DNA of 33,848 nt from IMG/VR virus record IMGVR_UViG_3300025096_002359, positions 1 through 33,848 of that record. The stretch is one strand, 5' to 3'. Within the stretch, counting starts at the first letter, position 1. Every line of letters begins with the position of its first letter. This DNA is from a virus. The position numbers and the translations under genes are program-made. The notes under the pieces are model-generated. The model worked only from the letters and a program-made list of their open reading frames with translations, had not been told where the DNA came from and did not search any database. Below, in pieces: positions 1 through 6,889 of this stretch.

Positions 1-75
1 CCTGACCTAGCCTATACCCCGTTTGGGTTCATCGAAAGCGGGCGTTAAACGTCAACTACCGGCGACTCGCGGATA
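1..75. other. Non-coding left end of the window
   Basis: No convincing gene lies here. Read leftward, the stretch follows the last early-left gene and, if the molecule is circular, continues through 33848-33801 to the ParB-methyltransferase gene. It would therefore be the leader of the late operon. The first seven bases (CCTGACC) are the reverse complement of the last seven of the window (GGTCAGG). On the minus strand there is a TTGACG hexamer and a TATAGG hexamer, but their spacing (about 33 bases) is wrong for a sigma70 promoter. Confidence 0.5.
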
Positions 76-135
76 TCAGGCCTTCGAGGCGCCATATTCG
101 GATCGAGGTGGGCGCTCCGGCTCATCGTCACTCAT
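76..135 (-). CDS. Possible 19-aa acidic peptide at the end of the early-left operon
   Basis: A 19-codon frame (starts MSDDEPERPP) begins with ATG overlapping the stop of the winged-helix gene by four bases (ATGA). It is preceded by a strong GGAGG Shine-Dalgarno five bases away. The overlap matches the coupling used by its neighbours, which is the main argument that it is translated. The peptide is acidic, has no membrane segment and matches no family I recognise. It could equally be a chance frame behind the upstream stop codon. Confidence 0.4.
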   Translation of the reverse strand: MSDDEPERPPRSEYGASKA

Positions 136-558
136 GCTGGCCTCCTGACCCGCGTCTCACCATCGACCCGCAGCCAGATCCTGTTCGCCGGAGCGATCCG
201 GTCCTCTCCTCGGAGCCTGGTCAGCGCCTGATAGATCTTGTGCCTGTGCCCTTTGCCGCCACCGATCTCGTATCCGATCGGTCCCAGCGCAGCGCAGAGC
301 TCCGCGGGCGTCTTTGGCTGTGCCCTGACTGCACGCAACACACGTGCGTCTTCCGGCAGATTCGGTGCTCGCCATGGCTCATGATACGCGACAGCGCTCG
401 ACATGTGCCAGGCAAGGCCAGCCGCCACCAACTCACGACAGGTGCAGCGGATCTCCTGACTCGAGACATGGCAAGCGCGCGACAGGTCCTCGACCTTACA
501 GCCGTTGCGGCCAGTCCGGAGCATCGTCAAGACAAGGGCTGTGTGCCGATGCGACCAA

Positions 559-575
<17 letters not shown>
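132..575 (-). CDS. Winged-helix DNA-binding protein (147 aa)
   Basis: The protein appears to hold two winged-helix-like segments. Roughly residues 8-55 (TALVLTMLR...VEDLSRACHVSSQEIRCTCREL) form a classic helix-turn-helix with a recognition helix. Residues 75-140 contain a second helical region followed by a basic strand-loop-strand (KIYQALTRLR...NRIWLRV). The chosen ATG at 575 lies 17 bases inside the end of ssb, behind a GGGCGGGG sequence. A longer reading would only translate the ssb repeat region out of frame. Its position downstream of SSB suggests a regulator or DNA-binding accessory of replication. The target is unknown. Confidence 0.7.
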
Positions 576-1031
<456 letters not shown>

Positions 1032-1035
<4 letters not shown>

Positions 1036-1556
1036 CCTACCTCCGAATCCCACCATGCTGGGATGATTGCTGGCTCTGCATATGAGGCCAGACCAGGGAA
1101 GCACGCCCGGATACCAGCCATCATCTTCCTGGACTCCGCACGATCGAGGGCGGCAGTGAGTAGTACGGCTACTGCGTCCTCGCGCGACCTCACCCGGTGA
1201 CCTGTGGCAGTAGCCTCACCATCCAGGTGGGGTGCGACTTGATCGATCCGCGCGCACAGGCCCTTCGGGATCTGGACCTCCGCGCCCTCCTGCGAGTCGT
1301 TGATCTCGCGAAGAACCCCAGGTTGCTCGGGATAAGGAATCCATATCCAGCCGTCAGGCCAACGCTTCCACCGCGGCCAGTGGGTAGAGCCCCTCTCGAT
1401 ATCGACGTAACGACCCGGGAACCCGCGCGAATCGCGCTCAGAGCCAACCGCCCTCGCTTGGCAGATATCAGAGGGCACCCCATGACCAGTCAGTATGATG
1501 GTCATCTCCCCTGTGCAGGCGTCCCGAGGGTCGCCTGTCCTCCAGCGCTCACCCAA
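1032..1556 (-). CDS. Hypothetical protein with possible ribbon-helix-helix-like C-terminus (174 aa, TTG start)
   Basis: No known family is recognised. The N-terminal part (GERWRTGDPRDACTGEMTIIL, then RWPDGWIWIPYP) is clearly paralogous to the next gene upstream (1549-1770), with a Trp-rich 'WPDGW.W.P' motif. The C-terminal third (VQIPKGLCARIDQVAP...SREDAVAVLLTAALDRA) has the strand-helix-helix look of a ribbon-helix-helix DNA-binding domain, which is inference only. The TTG start at 1556 has GGGAGGTG five bases upstream, and this exact arrangement is repeated at the neighbouring gene. An ATG at 1595 is the alternative start. The stop overlaps the ssb start. Confidence 0.7.
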
Positions 1557-1770
1557 GCTCCACCTCCCCCGGCCACGGAACCCACCGCCAGCCATCAGGC
1601 CAGGCATCGTCGGCACTCACGAGCTTGGCAGGGCTGGCGACGTACCACCCATCAGTGTACACGCCTCCCTCGACCAGCTGCGTTCGGCTATCCACGACGC
1701 ATAGGATGATGATACGGCCCTGCTTGCCGTAGATCTCCCGAGGGTCGCATATCCTCCACCGCTCAGCCAA
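1549..1770 (-). CDS. Small Trp-rich hypothetical protein, paralogue of its neighbour (73 aa, TTG start)
   Basis: The sequence opens LAERWRICDPRE and closes with WPDGWRWVPWPGEVELG, matching the N-terminal portion of the 174-aa protein downstream. The pair probably arose by tandem duplication. The last residues (EVELG) are shared with the end of the upstream gene, because the DNA encoding them is the Shine-Dalgarno for the next gene. I prefer TTG at 1770 with an eight-base overlap. ATG at 1791 is possible and would add seven residues. Function is unknown. Membership in the replication operon is the only contextual clue. Confidence 0.65.
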   Translation of the reverse strand: MAERWRICDPREIYGKQGRIIILCVVDSRTQLVEGGVYTDGWYVASPAKLVSADDAWPDGWRWVPWPGEVELG

Positions 1771-2104
1771 GCTCCACCTCCCGCCCGTCACGGTCCACGG
1801 CTACGACCCGCCAGCCGCCCAGAGCGGCGCCGAGCTCATCCATGAGCTCCTTCATGAGCTTGACCACGGTGCTCAACCATTCCCAGCTCTCCGGGGTCGG
1901 CGGAAGGTCGAGCAACACCCGGCCCTGGGTACCTCGCCAGTCGTCGACCTCGACGACGTCTACCCAGCGCGGCCTTGCTGCTCGACGCTTCAGGCGGTCC
2001 ATCTGGCTACCGACGCTCATGGTGAGTTGCATCCGCTGGCAACCGACGAGCAGTCGGTGAGGGTCGCCCTCTTCGGTGGGCACGAGTAGCAGCCGATGGA
2101 TCAT
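1763..2104 (-). CDS. Hypothetical protein (113 aa)
   Basis: This small soluble protein has a basic middle (QMDRLKRRAARPRW), a strand-like segment (VDVVEVDDW) and a C-terminal helix (STVVKLMKELMDELGAAL). I do not recognise a family. Its ATG shares one base with the stop of the coiled-coil gene upstream. Its own end carries the EVELG-encoding GGGAGGTGGAGC sequence, which drives the downstream TTG start. Tight coupling on both sides makes it very likely to be expressed. Confidence 0.7.
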   Translation of the reverse strand: MIHRLLLVPTEEGDPHRLLVGCQRMQLTMSVGSQMDRLKRRAARPRWVDVVEVDDWRGTQGRVLLDLPPTPESWEWLSTVVKLMKELMDELGAALGGWRVVAVDRDGREVELG

Positions 2105-2697
2105 CAGAACCCCTCACCGAGTTCGAGTTCGTCGGCTTCAGGCTCCTTGCTCGTGGACTTCCCATCCAGCTGGGCCCTCTTCCTTTCAGAGCGGCGCAAT
2201 CGCTGCTCTCGGCACCAGTCGATCATGCTTGCAGCCGCCTCTTCGCCCGTCGCAGTCATCAGTTGCTCTCTGGCCCGAGCCATCAGCTCCACCTCTGCCT
2301 CGCGCATCATCGCGCGGAACGCGTCGCGCTCGGCTTCGATCTCCGCCCGCTCGGCGTGAAGCTTCCGGCGCTCGGCATCGAGCTTCTGGCGCTCGGCATC
2401 GAGCTTGTCGACGTCTGACTGGAGAGATGCCGCCTCTCCCCTCAGAGTCTCGACCTTAGCTTGGAGCGCTTGCTTCTCGCGATTGAGCTGGGCCTGAAGC
2501 ATGGCCATTGCGGTGATAAATCTAGCCCGCTCATCTGACGCCTCGTACCCTGCCTCCGCGATCAAGGCCTTGCGCTTCGCTGCATCGAAGCGCTCCTCCC
2601 ACCTTTGTATCTGGGCCCTGTGCTGTTTGCAGACGCCATCAAGGCCTACTGGCGCACGTCCGCAGATCTTACCTGCTGCTGTCCTCACGATGCACAT
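2104..2697 (-). CDS. Zinc-motif plus coiled-coil protein (197 aa)
   Basis: The N-terminus has a C-x9-C-x10-C-x2-H pattern (Cys2, Cys12, Cys23, His26). This resembles the small zinc-binding motif 'C...G..C....G..C..H' found at the start of many phage proteins. Residues 65-140 form a long charged coiled coil with repeated LDAERQK/LDAERRK units. A short conserved-looking WCREQ segment follows, which also occurs in the coiled-coil protein at 8568-9386. Its start is preceded by a run of ten Gs that would act as the ribosome-binding site. It lies just after dnaB, so a helicase- or replisome-associated role is possible but unproven. Confidence 0.75.
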   Translation of the reverse strand: MCIVRTAAGKICGRAPVGLDGVCKQHRAQIQRWEERFDAAKRKALIAEAGYEASDERARFITAMAMLQAQLNREKQALQAKVETLRGEAASLQSDVDKLDAERQKLDAERRKLHAERAEIEAERDAFRAMMREAEVELMARAREQLMTATGEEAAASMIDWCREQRLRRSERKRAQLDGKSTSKEPEADELELGEGF

Positions 2698-2700
2698 CTA

Positions 2701-2710
2701 CCCCCCCCCC
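2701..2710. repeat. G10 homopolymer in the ribosome-binding position
   Basis: Ten consecutive Cs on the plus strand (Gs on the coding strand) lie three bases upstream of the ATG at 2697. They form the only Shine-Dalgarno-like sequence for that gene. Length changes in such a tract would alter the spacing to the start. A 16-codon frame beginning MMQTILCRWGGG runs across the tract, so slippage would also shift that frame. Confidence 0.85.
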
Positions 2711-2772
2711 ATCGACAAAGTATCGTCTGCATCATCTCGACCGCCTCGGCGGTGACGCCTCGTGACGTCTCG

Positions 2773-4104
2773 TTACACGTACCCCAGGGCCTCGTCATCT
2801 CGGCACCAAACGCGCTGATGTGGGCCGCTGAATCGGAGATGGGCTGTACCCGTCCGCCCGTCTCGCTGTTTGGTGATGATGACCTCGAGGTCTCCTGCGT
2901 CGGCTTCGGAGTCGTAGACGTGCTCGCGGAAAACAAACATAATAACGTCAGCGTCCTGCTCGATCGAGCCTGAATCGCGCAAGTCCGAGTTCTGCGGGCA
3001 TTTATTAGGCCGTTTCTCGACATCCCGGTTCAGTTGACAGAGCAAGAGCACCGCGACCGAGAGCTCCTTTGACAGCGCCTTGAGTCGGCCTGTCACCTTG
3101 CCGATCGCAGTCGCGCTACTGTCCCCTCGGCCGACGTCGAACGACATCAGGGTTAGATAGTCGATACTCAGCAAGCGCAGCGGCTGACCGGCCCGTAGGC
3201 ACTGGGCGTGCAGTTGTCTTGCACCGGCCTCGATCTGCTCGATGGTCAGTGCTCCGCGGTCGTCGATCCAGATCGGCAGGCTCGACAGATCGCCAGCCGC
3301 ACGATCGATCGCAGCCTGGATCGAGCTGTCGATATCTCCGCGCCGCAGTCGCTCGTTGTCGATCCGCCCGCAATTGACCAGGCCACGTTCGGCGAGCTCG
3401 GCGCCAGGCATCTCAAGACTGTACATGCCTACTGACCCACCTTGCCGAGCCACTGCCCACATCAACTCCAGAGCCAACGCGGTCTTGCCCATCGCTGGCC
3501 TGCCTCCCAGGACGTACAGCTTCGCCGGCTTCAAGCCGACCAAGTAGGCGTCGAGTGATGCCATCCCGGTCGGCAAGCCGCGGCTCTGACCTCCCGCTAC
3601 CCGTTCGTCGATGTCGTCCATCGCCTCGATCAGCACATCTGCCAGTGGACGCCAGTAGCCCGTGCGTACTGACTGGTTCAACGCGATAGCCTCCTGCAAC
3701 TCGGCTACCGCAGCTTCCGGCTCATCAGCGCTGTAGAGAGCCTCCTCGGCTGCTCGAGCGGCGAGGATGAGATTCCTGCGCCGAGCAGCCCCAGCTATCA
3801 GCCGAGCGTAGTACGTCGGATTCGAGGTGCTCGGCACGAGGTCAGGCAGCCGAATGACGTAGGGCACACCGCCGAATCGATCCGGCTTGGCGTCTCGCCC
3901 GACCCGCTCGACGACGGTGATCGAGTCGACGACTGCGCCAGTGCGGATCATCTGCCTGAGCAGTGCGTACAGGTTGCAATGGTCGTCTCGGTAGAACGCC
4001 TTCGGGTCAAGAATAGCTTCGACCTTGGCGATAGCGTCTGGCGCTTCGATGAGCTGGCCGAGCAAGGCGCGCTCGGCTTCGATCGATTGTGGCAAGGCCC
4101 TCAT
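2773..4104 (-). CDS. dnaB: Replicative DNA helicase, DnaB family (443 aa)
   Basis: The protein is full length for phage DnaB helicases. The N-terminal helical domain (SIEAERALLGQLIEAPDAI) is followed by a linker and a RecA-like motor. Walker A is GGRPAMGKT at about residues 200-208, Walker B is LLSIDYLTLM at 311-320, QLNRDVEKR is at 357-365, and DLRDSGSIEQDADVIMF lies near 384-400. The last two are characteristic of DnaB. It unwinds DNA at the fork as a hexameric ATPase. The start overlaps the stop of the initiator gene by four bases, as expected for an initiator-helicase pair. There is no primase domain, so host DnaG is probably recruited. Confidence 0.96.
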   Translation of the reverse strand: MRALPQSIEAERALLGQLIEAPDAIAKVEAILDPKAFYRDDHCNLYALLRQMIRTGAVVDSITVVERVGRDAKPDRFGGVPYVIRLPDLVPSTSNPTYYARLIAGAARRRNLILAARAAEEALYSADEPEAAVAELQEAIALNQSVRTGYWRPLADVLIEAMDDIDERVAGGQSRGLPTGMASLDAYLVGLKPAKLYVLGGRPAMGKTALALELMWAVARQGGSVGMYSLEMPGAELAERGLVNCGRIDNERLRRGDIDSSIQAAIDRAAGDLSSLPIWIDDRGALTIEQIEAGARQLHAQCLRAGQPLRLLSIDYLTLMSFDVGRGDSSATAIGKVTGRLKALSKELSVAVLLLCQLNRDVEKRPNKCPQNSDLRDSGSIEQDADVIMFVFREHVYDSEADAGDLEVIITKQRDGRTGTAHLRFSGPHQRVWCRDDEALGYV

Positions 4105-5090
4105 GCTGTGCTCCTTGGGAATGCTCGCAAGAACTGGCGCTTCATGAATCTCTCGTCGCTATTGCAGAAGCCCGACCAGCTCCCGAAGGCACTCTTGACC
4201 GCTTTACGAATCGCCGCATCAAGGGCTGGATCGTCCTCGGCATAGGTCCAGCTCGGCCGGTACTGCGACGCTGGCGGGTCCATCCGGTTGTGCCTCTTCA
4301 CCCTATTGAGCGCGATCCCCCAAGCCGCCTCAGCATCCATCTTGGGGCTGGCCGCTGATGTCCCGACTGGTGATCCAGTGTCCCGCCAGCACTTCGCCTG
4401 GTGGATCTTGTCATCGAGCTTGGTGGGTCGGTAGAGCGACCGCGCCGAGAGATAGCAATTCTGCGTCTGGCCTGGGTTGTCGCCTCGGAGTAGCGCAGCG
4501 TGATAGCCAGGCGCAGTGAATGCCCAGCGAGCCACGAGGATGAGGTCTTCGACGGTGTACTGCTTCAGCGCTTTGTCGATAGCCTGCCTGCACGCCTTGG
4601 TGAGCGCCTCGCCCTGGGGGGCTCCAGCGGGATGGGTCGCCTTTCGGGTCGACCAGAGGTCCCAAATACACTGAGTGATCTTCTTCCTTATACCTTCTTC
4701 CTTCTTCTCTTGTATACACGCGCGTGTGTCGACTTCCTGTCGACTTCCTGTCGACTTCCTGTCGGATTTCTCGGCATTGTGTAGTTTCGCTGTATCCGTT
4801 CCTGTCGACTTCCTGTCGACTTCCTGTCGACTTCCTGTCGGATCCAACTGTCTGAGGGCCCGGCCGGCTCTCCATGCCTTCCATCCCCACCGCTCGGCAC
4901 ACCAGGCGCGCGACAACCTGCGCACACCGTGGATCGTGGGCAAAGCGCTCGAAATGCCCATCTCCAACCGGCGGAACTCATTCGCCCAGTAGGCACAATC
5001 GAGCTCGACCCACTCCTCGAGCCAGGGCTGCGGCAAGGCCTCGACGATGGCAGGCCAGGCCTCACGCGGTGCTCGGAAGTAGCCGCTCAT
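4101..5090 (-). CDS. Replication initiator / helicase-loader-like protein containing the origin (329 aa)
   Basis: Residues 1-80 look like a winged-helix origin-binding domain (LPTIHGVRRLSRAWCAERWGW as helix-turn-helix). Residues 84-121 are low-complexity and contain two copies of an SRQEVD/DRKSTG sequence, because the DNA there is two iteron arrays. The rest is helical (LTKACRQAIDKALKQYTVEDLILVARWAF) and resembles DnaD-like or replisome-organiser C-terminal domains. The lambda-O-like design of initiator gene, internal iterons and adjacent helicase gene supports origin recognition and DnaB loading. I chose ATG 5090 because it overlaps the small upstream gene by ATGA. ATG 5147 would add 19 residues. 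Confidence 0.8.
   Translation of the reverse strand: MSGYFRAPREAWPAIVEALPQPWLEEWVELDCAYWANEFRRLEMGISSALPTIHGVRRLSRAWCAERWGWKAWRAGRALRQLDPTGSRQEVDRKSTGTDTAKLHNAEKSDRKSTGSRQEVDTRACIQEKKEEGIRKKITQCIWDLWSTRKATHPAGAPQGEALTKACRQAIDKALKQYTVEDLILVARWAFTAPGYHAALLRGDNPGQTQNCYLSARSLYRPTKLDDKIHQAKCWRDTGSPVGTSAASPKMDAEAAWGIALNRVKRHNRMDPPASQYRPSWTYAEDDPALDAAIRKAVKSAFGSWSGFCNSDERFMKRQFLRAFPRSTA
4672..4720. other. Asymmetric purine/pyrimidine, AT-richer tract beside the iterons (candidate unwinding element)
   Basis: The plus strand is a run of CTTCTTCC-type pyrimidines with a TATA and a TGTATACA palindrome. It is far poorer in G and C than its surroundings. On the coding strand it follows the second iteron array directly. 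In lambda-type origins the AT-rich, purine-biased segment next to the iterons is where the duplex opens for DnaB loading. It is still protein-coding (QEKKEEGIRKKI). Confidence 0.6.
4728..4843. repeat. Two iteron arrays (11-bp direct repeats) forming a candidate replication origin
   Basis: The unit GTCGACTTCCT is repeated three times without spacing at 4728-4760, followed by GTCGGAT (4761-4767). An identical array sits at 4804-4836 followed by GTCGGAT (4837-4843). The period of 11 is close to one helical turn, so all units face the same side of the DNA. Each unit contains the GTCGAC dyad. The period is not a multiple of three, although the array lies in coding sequence, so the DNA pattern rather than the peptide seems to be what is conserved. 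Confidence 0.85.
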
Positions 5091-5203
5091 GCTCGACGCC
5101 AGTCGGTCTCGTCGAGTGCGTAGACCGACTGGATCCGCGGTCGCCATTCCCAGCCTTCTAACTGGATGACTGCTTTGCCAAGCTCGTATAGTTCGTGCGT
5201 CAT
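5087..5203 (-). CDS. Short hypothetical protein coupled to the initiator (38 aa)
   Basis: This 38-codon frame starts MTHELYELGKAVIQ and ends DETDWRRA. Its ATG overlaps the upstream zinc-ribbon stop as ATGA, and its stop overlaps the initiator ATG as ATGA. Such a perfect double coupling in a compact operon argues strongly that it is a real gene. It has a short Trp-rich centre (GWEWRPRIQSVY). Function is unknown. It could act with the initiator or simply maintain translational coupling. Confidence 0.65.
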   Translation of the reverse strand: MTHELYELGKAVIQLEGWEWRPRIQSVYALDETDWRRA

Positions 5204-5466
5204 TCGTCCCGTTCTCCCTTGGTTCGACTCGCCAGATCAGCAGTCAACTCGACGAGTCGGTGCTCAGACGTATCGTCGTGTCTGCGCCTTCGGTCCACGA
5301 CCGCATAGCGGAACGGGGTGCCCCAGAATGACCCGTCGTAGCAGTCGTGGACCATCCGCAGCTTGGCCCCGCACTTGCACTCCACGGACTTCACCGCGTC
5401 GTCGCAGGGGATATCCGCCTCGCAAGCTGGACACTCTACTTCTCTCGGATAGATCAGGTTTGACAT
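5200..5466 (-). CDS. Small zinc-ribbon protein (88 aa)
   Basis: Two Cys pairs near the N-terminus (VECPACEADIPC...VECKCGAKL) form a typical zinc-ribbon or knuckle. They are followed by a short strand-rich region (GSFWGTPFRYAVVDRRRR) and a charged helix. I chose ATG 5466 because it has a GGAGA Shine-Dalgarno six bases upstream. An in-frame start at 5490 is less well placed. Such proteins commonly bind nucleic acid or a protein partner. The gene overlaps the 38-aa gene ahead of the initiator. Confidence 0.7.
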   Translation of the reverse strand: MSNLIYPREVECPACEADIPCDDAVKSVECKCGAKLRMVHDCYDGSFWGTPFRYAVVDRRRRHDDTSEHRLVELTADLASRTKGERDE

Positions 5467-5615
5467 CTCGATCTCCGGTGTGCGATCCACTCGTCGTCAT
5501 CTGCCACGCGACGCGCGTCGCGGAGTCTAGCCAGCGCTACCCTCAGCCTGGACTGGCGGATCGGGTCAGTCTCTACGGTGAGCTGAGCCTCAGCCAGACG
5601 TATGGCGTGTGTCAG
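5454..5615 (-). CDS. Possible 53-aa helical protein with a CTG start
   Basis: The space between two coupled genes would be about 145 bases, which is unusual here. One frame stays open through it and reads as a charged amphipathic helix (THAIRLAEAQLTVETDPIRQ, then RLRVALARLRDARR). Its only plausible start is CTG, overlapping the upstream stop as CTGA, with AGGAG ten bases upstream. The junction resembles the recurring GGAGGCGACGATGGC cassette junction with the ATG changed to ATC. The gene may therefore be a decayed member or use a rare start. Confidence 0.4.
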   Translation of the reverse strand: MTHAIRLAEAQLTVETDPIRQSRLRVALARLRDARRVADDDEWIAHRRSRCQT

Positions 5616-5887
5616 CGATCGTTGTCTCCTTCGGCCTCATCACTGTCCCCCCCCTGTCTACCCTCGTGGACCCAACCGCCGACATTACCCTCGTACGCGC
5701 CGCCGACGAAAACTCTGCACTCCTCCGAGCCAATCGCGCCGCAGGTCGGGCACGAGTTGTCGGTCCAGTCGATGTCGGCGTCGTCGCCGCGGACGAAGTG
5801 GCCATCCGAGGCTGCGGCGAGAGTACCGCCAACATGCACGCCACGCACATCGATGGGGCGGAGGTACAGTCTAGTCGTTTCAGCCAT
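5612..5887 (-). CDS. Hypothetical protein with a CPTC zinc knuckle (91 aa)
   Basis: This small acidic protein has strand-like segments (TRLYLRPIDVRGVHVGGTL) and a single CPTCG knuckle at about residues 47-51. A Gly/Asp/Glu-rich tail is encoded partly by a run of eight Gs. I chose ATG 5887 (MAETTRLYL), which overlaps the upstream stop by eight bases inside a GGGGGCGACGATGGCTGA junction. No family is recognised. It belongs to the array of small coupled genes between the nuclease and the initiator. Confidence 0.65.
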   Translation of the reverse strand: MAETTRLYLRPIDVRGVHVGGTLAAASDGHFVRGDDADIDWTDNSCPTCGAIGSEECRVFVGGAYEGNVGGWVHEGRQGGDSDEAEGDNDR

Positions 5888-6155
5888 CGTCGCCCCCAAT
5901 CTCGTCGGCCAGCTGCATCAGCTCCGCAGAAAATGGTGGTCGGTCCGAGAACATTCCGGCCAGTGCGCGGATTGCTGCGGCGGCTCGCCGGCTAAAGTCC
6001 CCACGCTGCCCGTCCCGACCGATATACACGAACTCGGCCTCATTGTCTGGCGGCCACCTGACTAGCCGGCCGACATACCCCGTAGGGTGGCAGACTCGAG
6101 TGCCCTCGCGGAAGTGGTTCCCGGCGGCATCGAAGTACGTGTGGTCCTTACTCAT
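5880..6155 (-). CDS. Hypothetical protein, duplicated family member A (91 aa)
   Basis: The N-terminal third (MSKDHTYFDAAGNHFREGTR...GYVGRLVRW) reads like a small beta-rich domain. The rest, from WPPDNEAEFVYIGRDGQRGD to the C-terminus, is identical to the gene at 6606-6875 because of a 180-bp duplication. The start is ATG 6155 with an AAAGGAG sequence upstream. The pair shares its C-terminal helical domain (RRAAAAIRALAGMFSDRPPF) but has unrelated N-termini, so the duplicated part behaves like a swappable module. Function is unknown. Confidence 0.75.
   Translation of the reverse strand: MSKDHTYFDAAGNHFREGTRVCHPTGYVGRLVRWPPDNEAEFVYIGRDGQRGDFSRRAAAAIRALAGMFSDRPPFSAELMQLADEIGGDDG
5883..6062. repeat. 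180-bp direct repeat, copy 1 (copy 2 at 6612-6791)
   Basis: Positions 5883-6062 and 6612-6791 match at 179 of 180 bases. The single difference is at 5895/6624. The offset is 729 bp, and the same reading frame (about 60 codons) is used in both copies. Recombination between the copies would delete the 729-bp unit carrying two small genes and fuse the two host genes. Confidence 0.95.
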
Positions 6156-6405
6156 GTTGCTTTACTCCTTTGGTGCCATCTTCGCCTCCGTCCCCCCCTG
6201 GGGTGATGTCGGCCTCCGAGGCGACGCAGTAGATCCTCGCATCACTCCATCTCCGGTGGCGTCGCCGCATGCCAAGCGCGATCTGTGCACCGCGCTCGGT
6301 GCGGTAGAGCTTGGCGTTGCGTACTACAAGCGTCCGCCCATCCGCGCTGGCCCAGCACGGATACTCGGACAGCTGGATCACCCAGCCCTTGTCAATCGGT
6401 GCCAT
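6148..6405 (-). CDS. Hypothetical protein (85 aa)
   Basis: The start MAPIDKGWVIQ is generated by the recurring junction sequence and overlaps the upstream gene's GDDGTD stop. The body contains a strand-turn pattern (WASADGRTLVVRNAKLYRTE) and a basic RRRHRRW patch. The tail is glycine/acid-rich. It looks like a small domain of the kind phages encode in early arrays. No family or function is assigned. Confidence 0.65.
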   Translation of the reverse strand: MAPIDKGWVIQLSEYPCWASADGRTLVVRNAKLYRTERGAQIALGMRRRHRRWSDARIYCVASEADITPGGDGGEDGTKGVKQHE

Positions 6406-6616
6406 CGTCGCCTCGACCCGCTGGGCGGTGACGCGCCCTCACAACCTCCAGCACGTCGGCATCCGGATAGTCGCTCCGGAGGTCCTTCATCGAGCAGTAA
6501 ACGAACAAGAGCCCGACGGCGGGATCGCACTCGATCTTGACCTCGTGACCTAAAACTGGATGCGTGCACCTCGGGCGAATCACCCTCAGAGGTACATAGT
6601 ATGTGTCACTCGCCAT
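6392..6616 (-). CDS. Hypothetical protein, paralogue of 7549-7878 (74 aa)
   Basis: The segment VKIECDPAVGLLFVY plus SM..LR.DYPDA is shared with the 109-aa protein at 7549-7878. A 45-bp stretch is identical at the DNA level (6497-6541 and 7741-7785). Both also begin with a TYYVP motif. The ATG at 6616 overlaps the preceding stop within GGAGGCGACGATGGCGAGTGA. The protein is soluble and mixed alpha/beta. Function is unknown. Confidence 0.7.
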   Translation of the reverse strand: MASDTYYVPLRVIRPRCTHPVLGHEVKIECDPAVGLLFVYCSMKDLRSDYPDADVLEVVRARHRPAGRGDDGTD

Positions 6617-6875
6617 CGTCGCCTCCAATCTCGTCGGCCAGCTGCATCAGCTCCGCAGAAAATGGTGGTCGGTCCGAGAACATTCCGGCCAGTGCGCGGA
6701 TTGCTGCGGCGGCTCGCCGGCTAAAGTCCCCACGCTGCCCGTCCCGACCGATATACACGAACTCGGCCTCATTGTCTGGCGGCCACCTGACGGTCACAGT
6801 ACATCGGAGCGTCGTTGTCGGTCTCGTCGAGTGCCTGCCTGGTCCGTGCAGAATTGCGTATTCGTCAGTCGACAT
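6606..6875 (-). CDS. Hypothetical protein, duplicated family member B (89 aa)
   Basis: The start is ATG 6875, preceded by a near-perfect AAAGGAGGCGACG ribosome-binding site. The first 29 residues (MSTDEYAILHGPGRHSTRPT) are unique. The remainder is identical to the C-terminal part of the protein at 5880-6155. It is therefore a module fusion produced by a recent duplication. The C-terminus (ELMQLADEIGGDDGE) is part of the recurring junction sequence. Confidence 0.75.
   Translation of the reverse strand: MSTDEYAILHGPGRHSTRPTTTLRCTVTVRWPPDNEAEFVYIGRDGQRGDFSRRAAAAIRALAGMFSDRPPFSAELMQLADEIGGDDGE
6612..6791. repeat. 180-bp direct repeat, copy 2 (copy 1 at 5883-6062)
   Basis: This is the partner of the copy at 5883-6062, with one mismatch. 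Its upstream edge on the coding strand falls exactly where the two proteins become identical (the VRWPPDNEAE segment). Its downstream edge falls in the shared gene-junction sequence, which suggests the junction served as one recombination end. Confidence 0.95.
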
Positions 6876-6889
6876 CGTCGCCTCCTTTG

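Noticed and set aside
4728-4843. CRISPR-like repeat array
   Set aside because: The units are 11 bp and directly adjacent with no spacers, so these are iterons rather than CRISPR repeats.
5883-6791. Insertion sequence
   Set aside because: The 180-bp duplicated segments carry no transposase, no terminal inverted repeats and no target duplications. They are in-frame parts of two genes.
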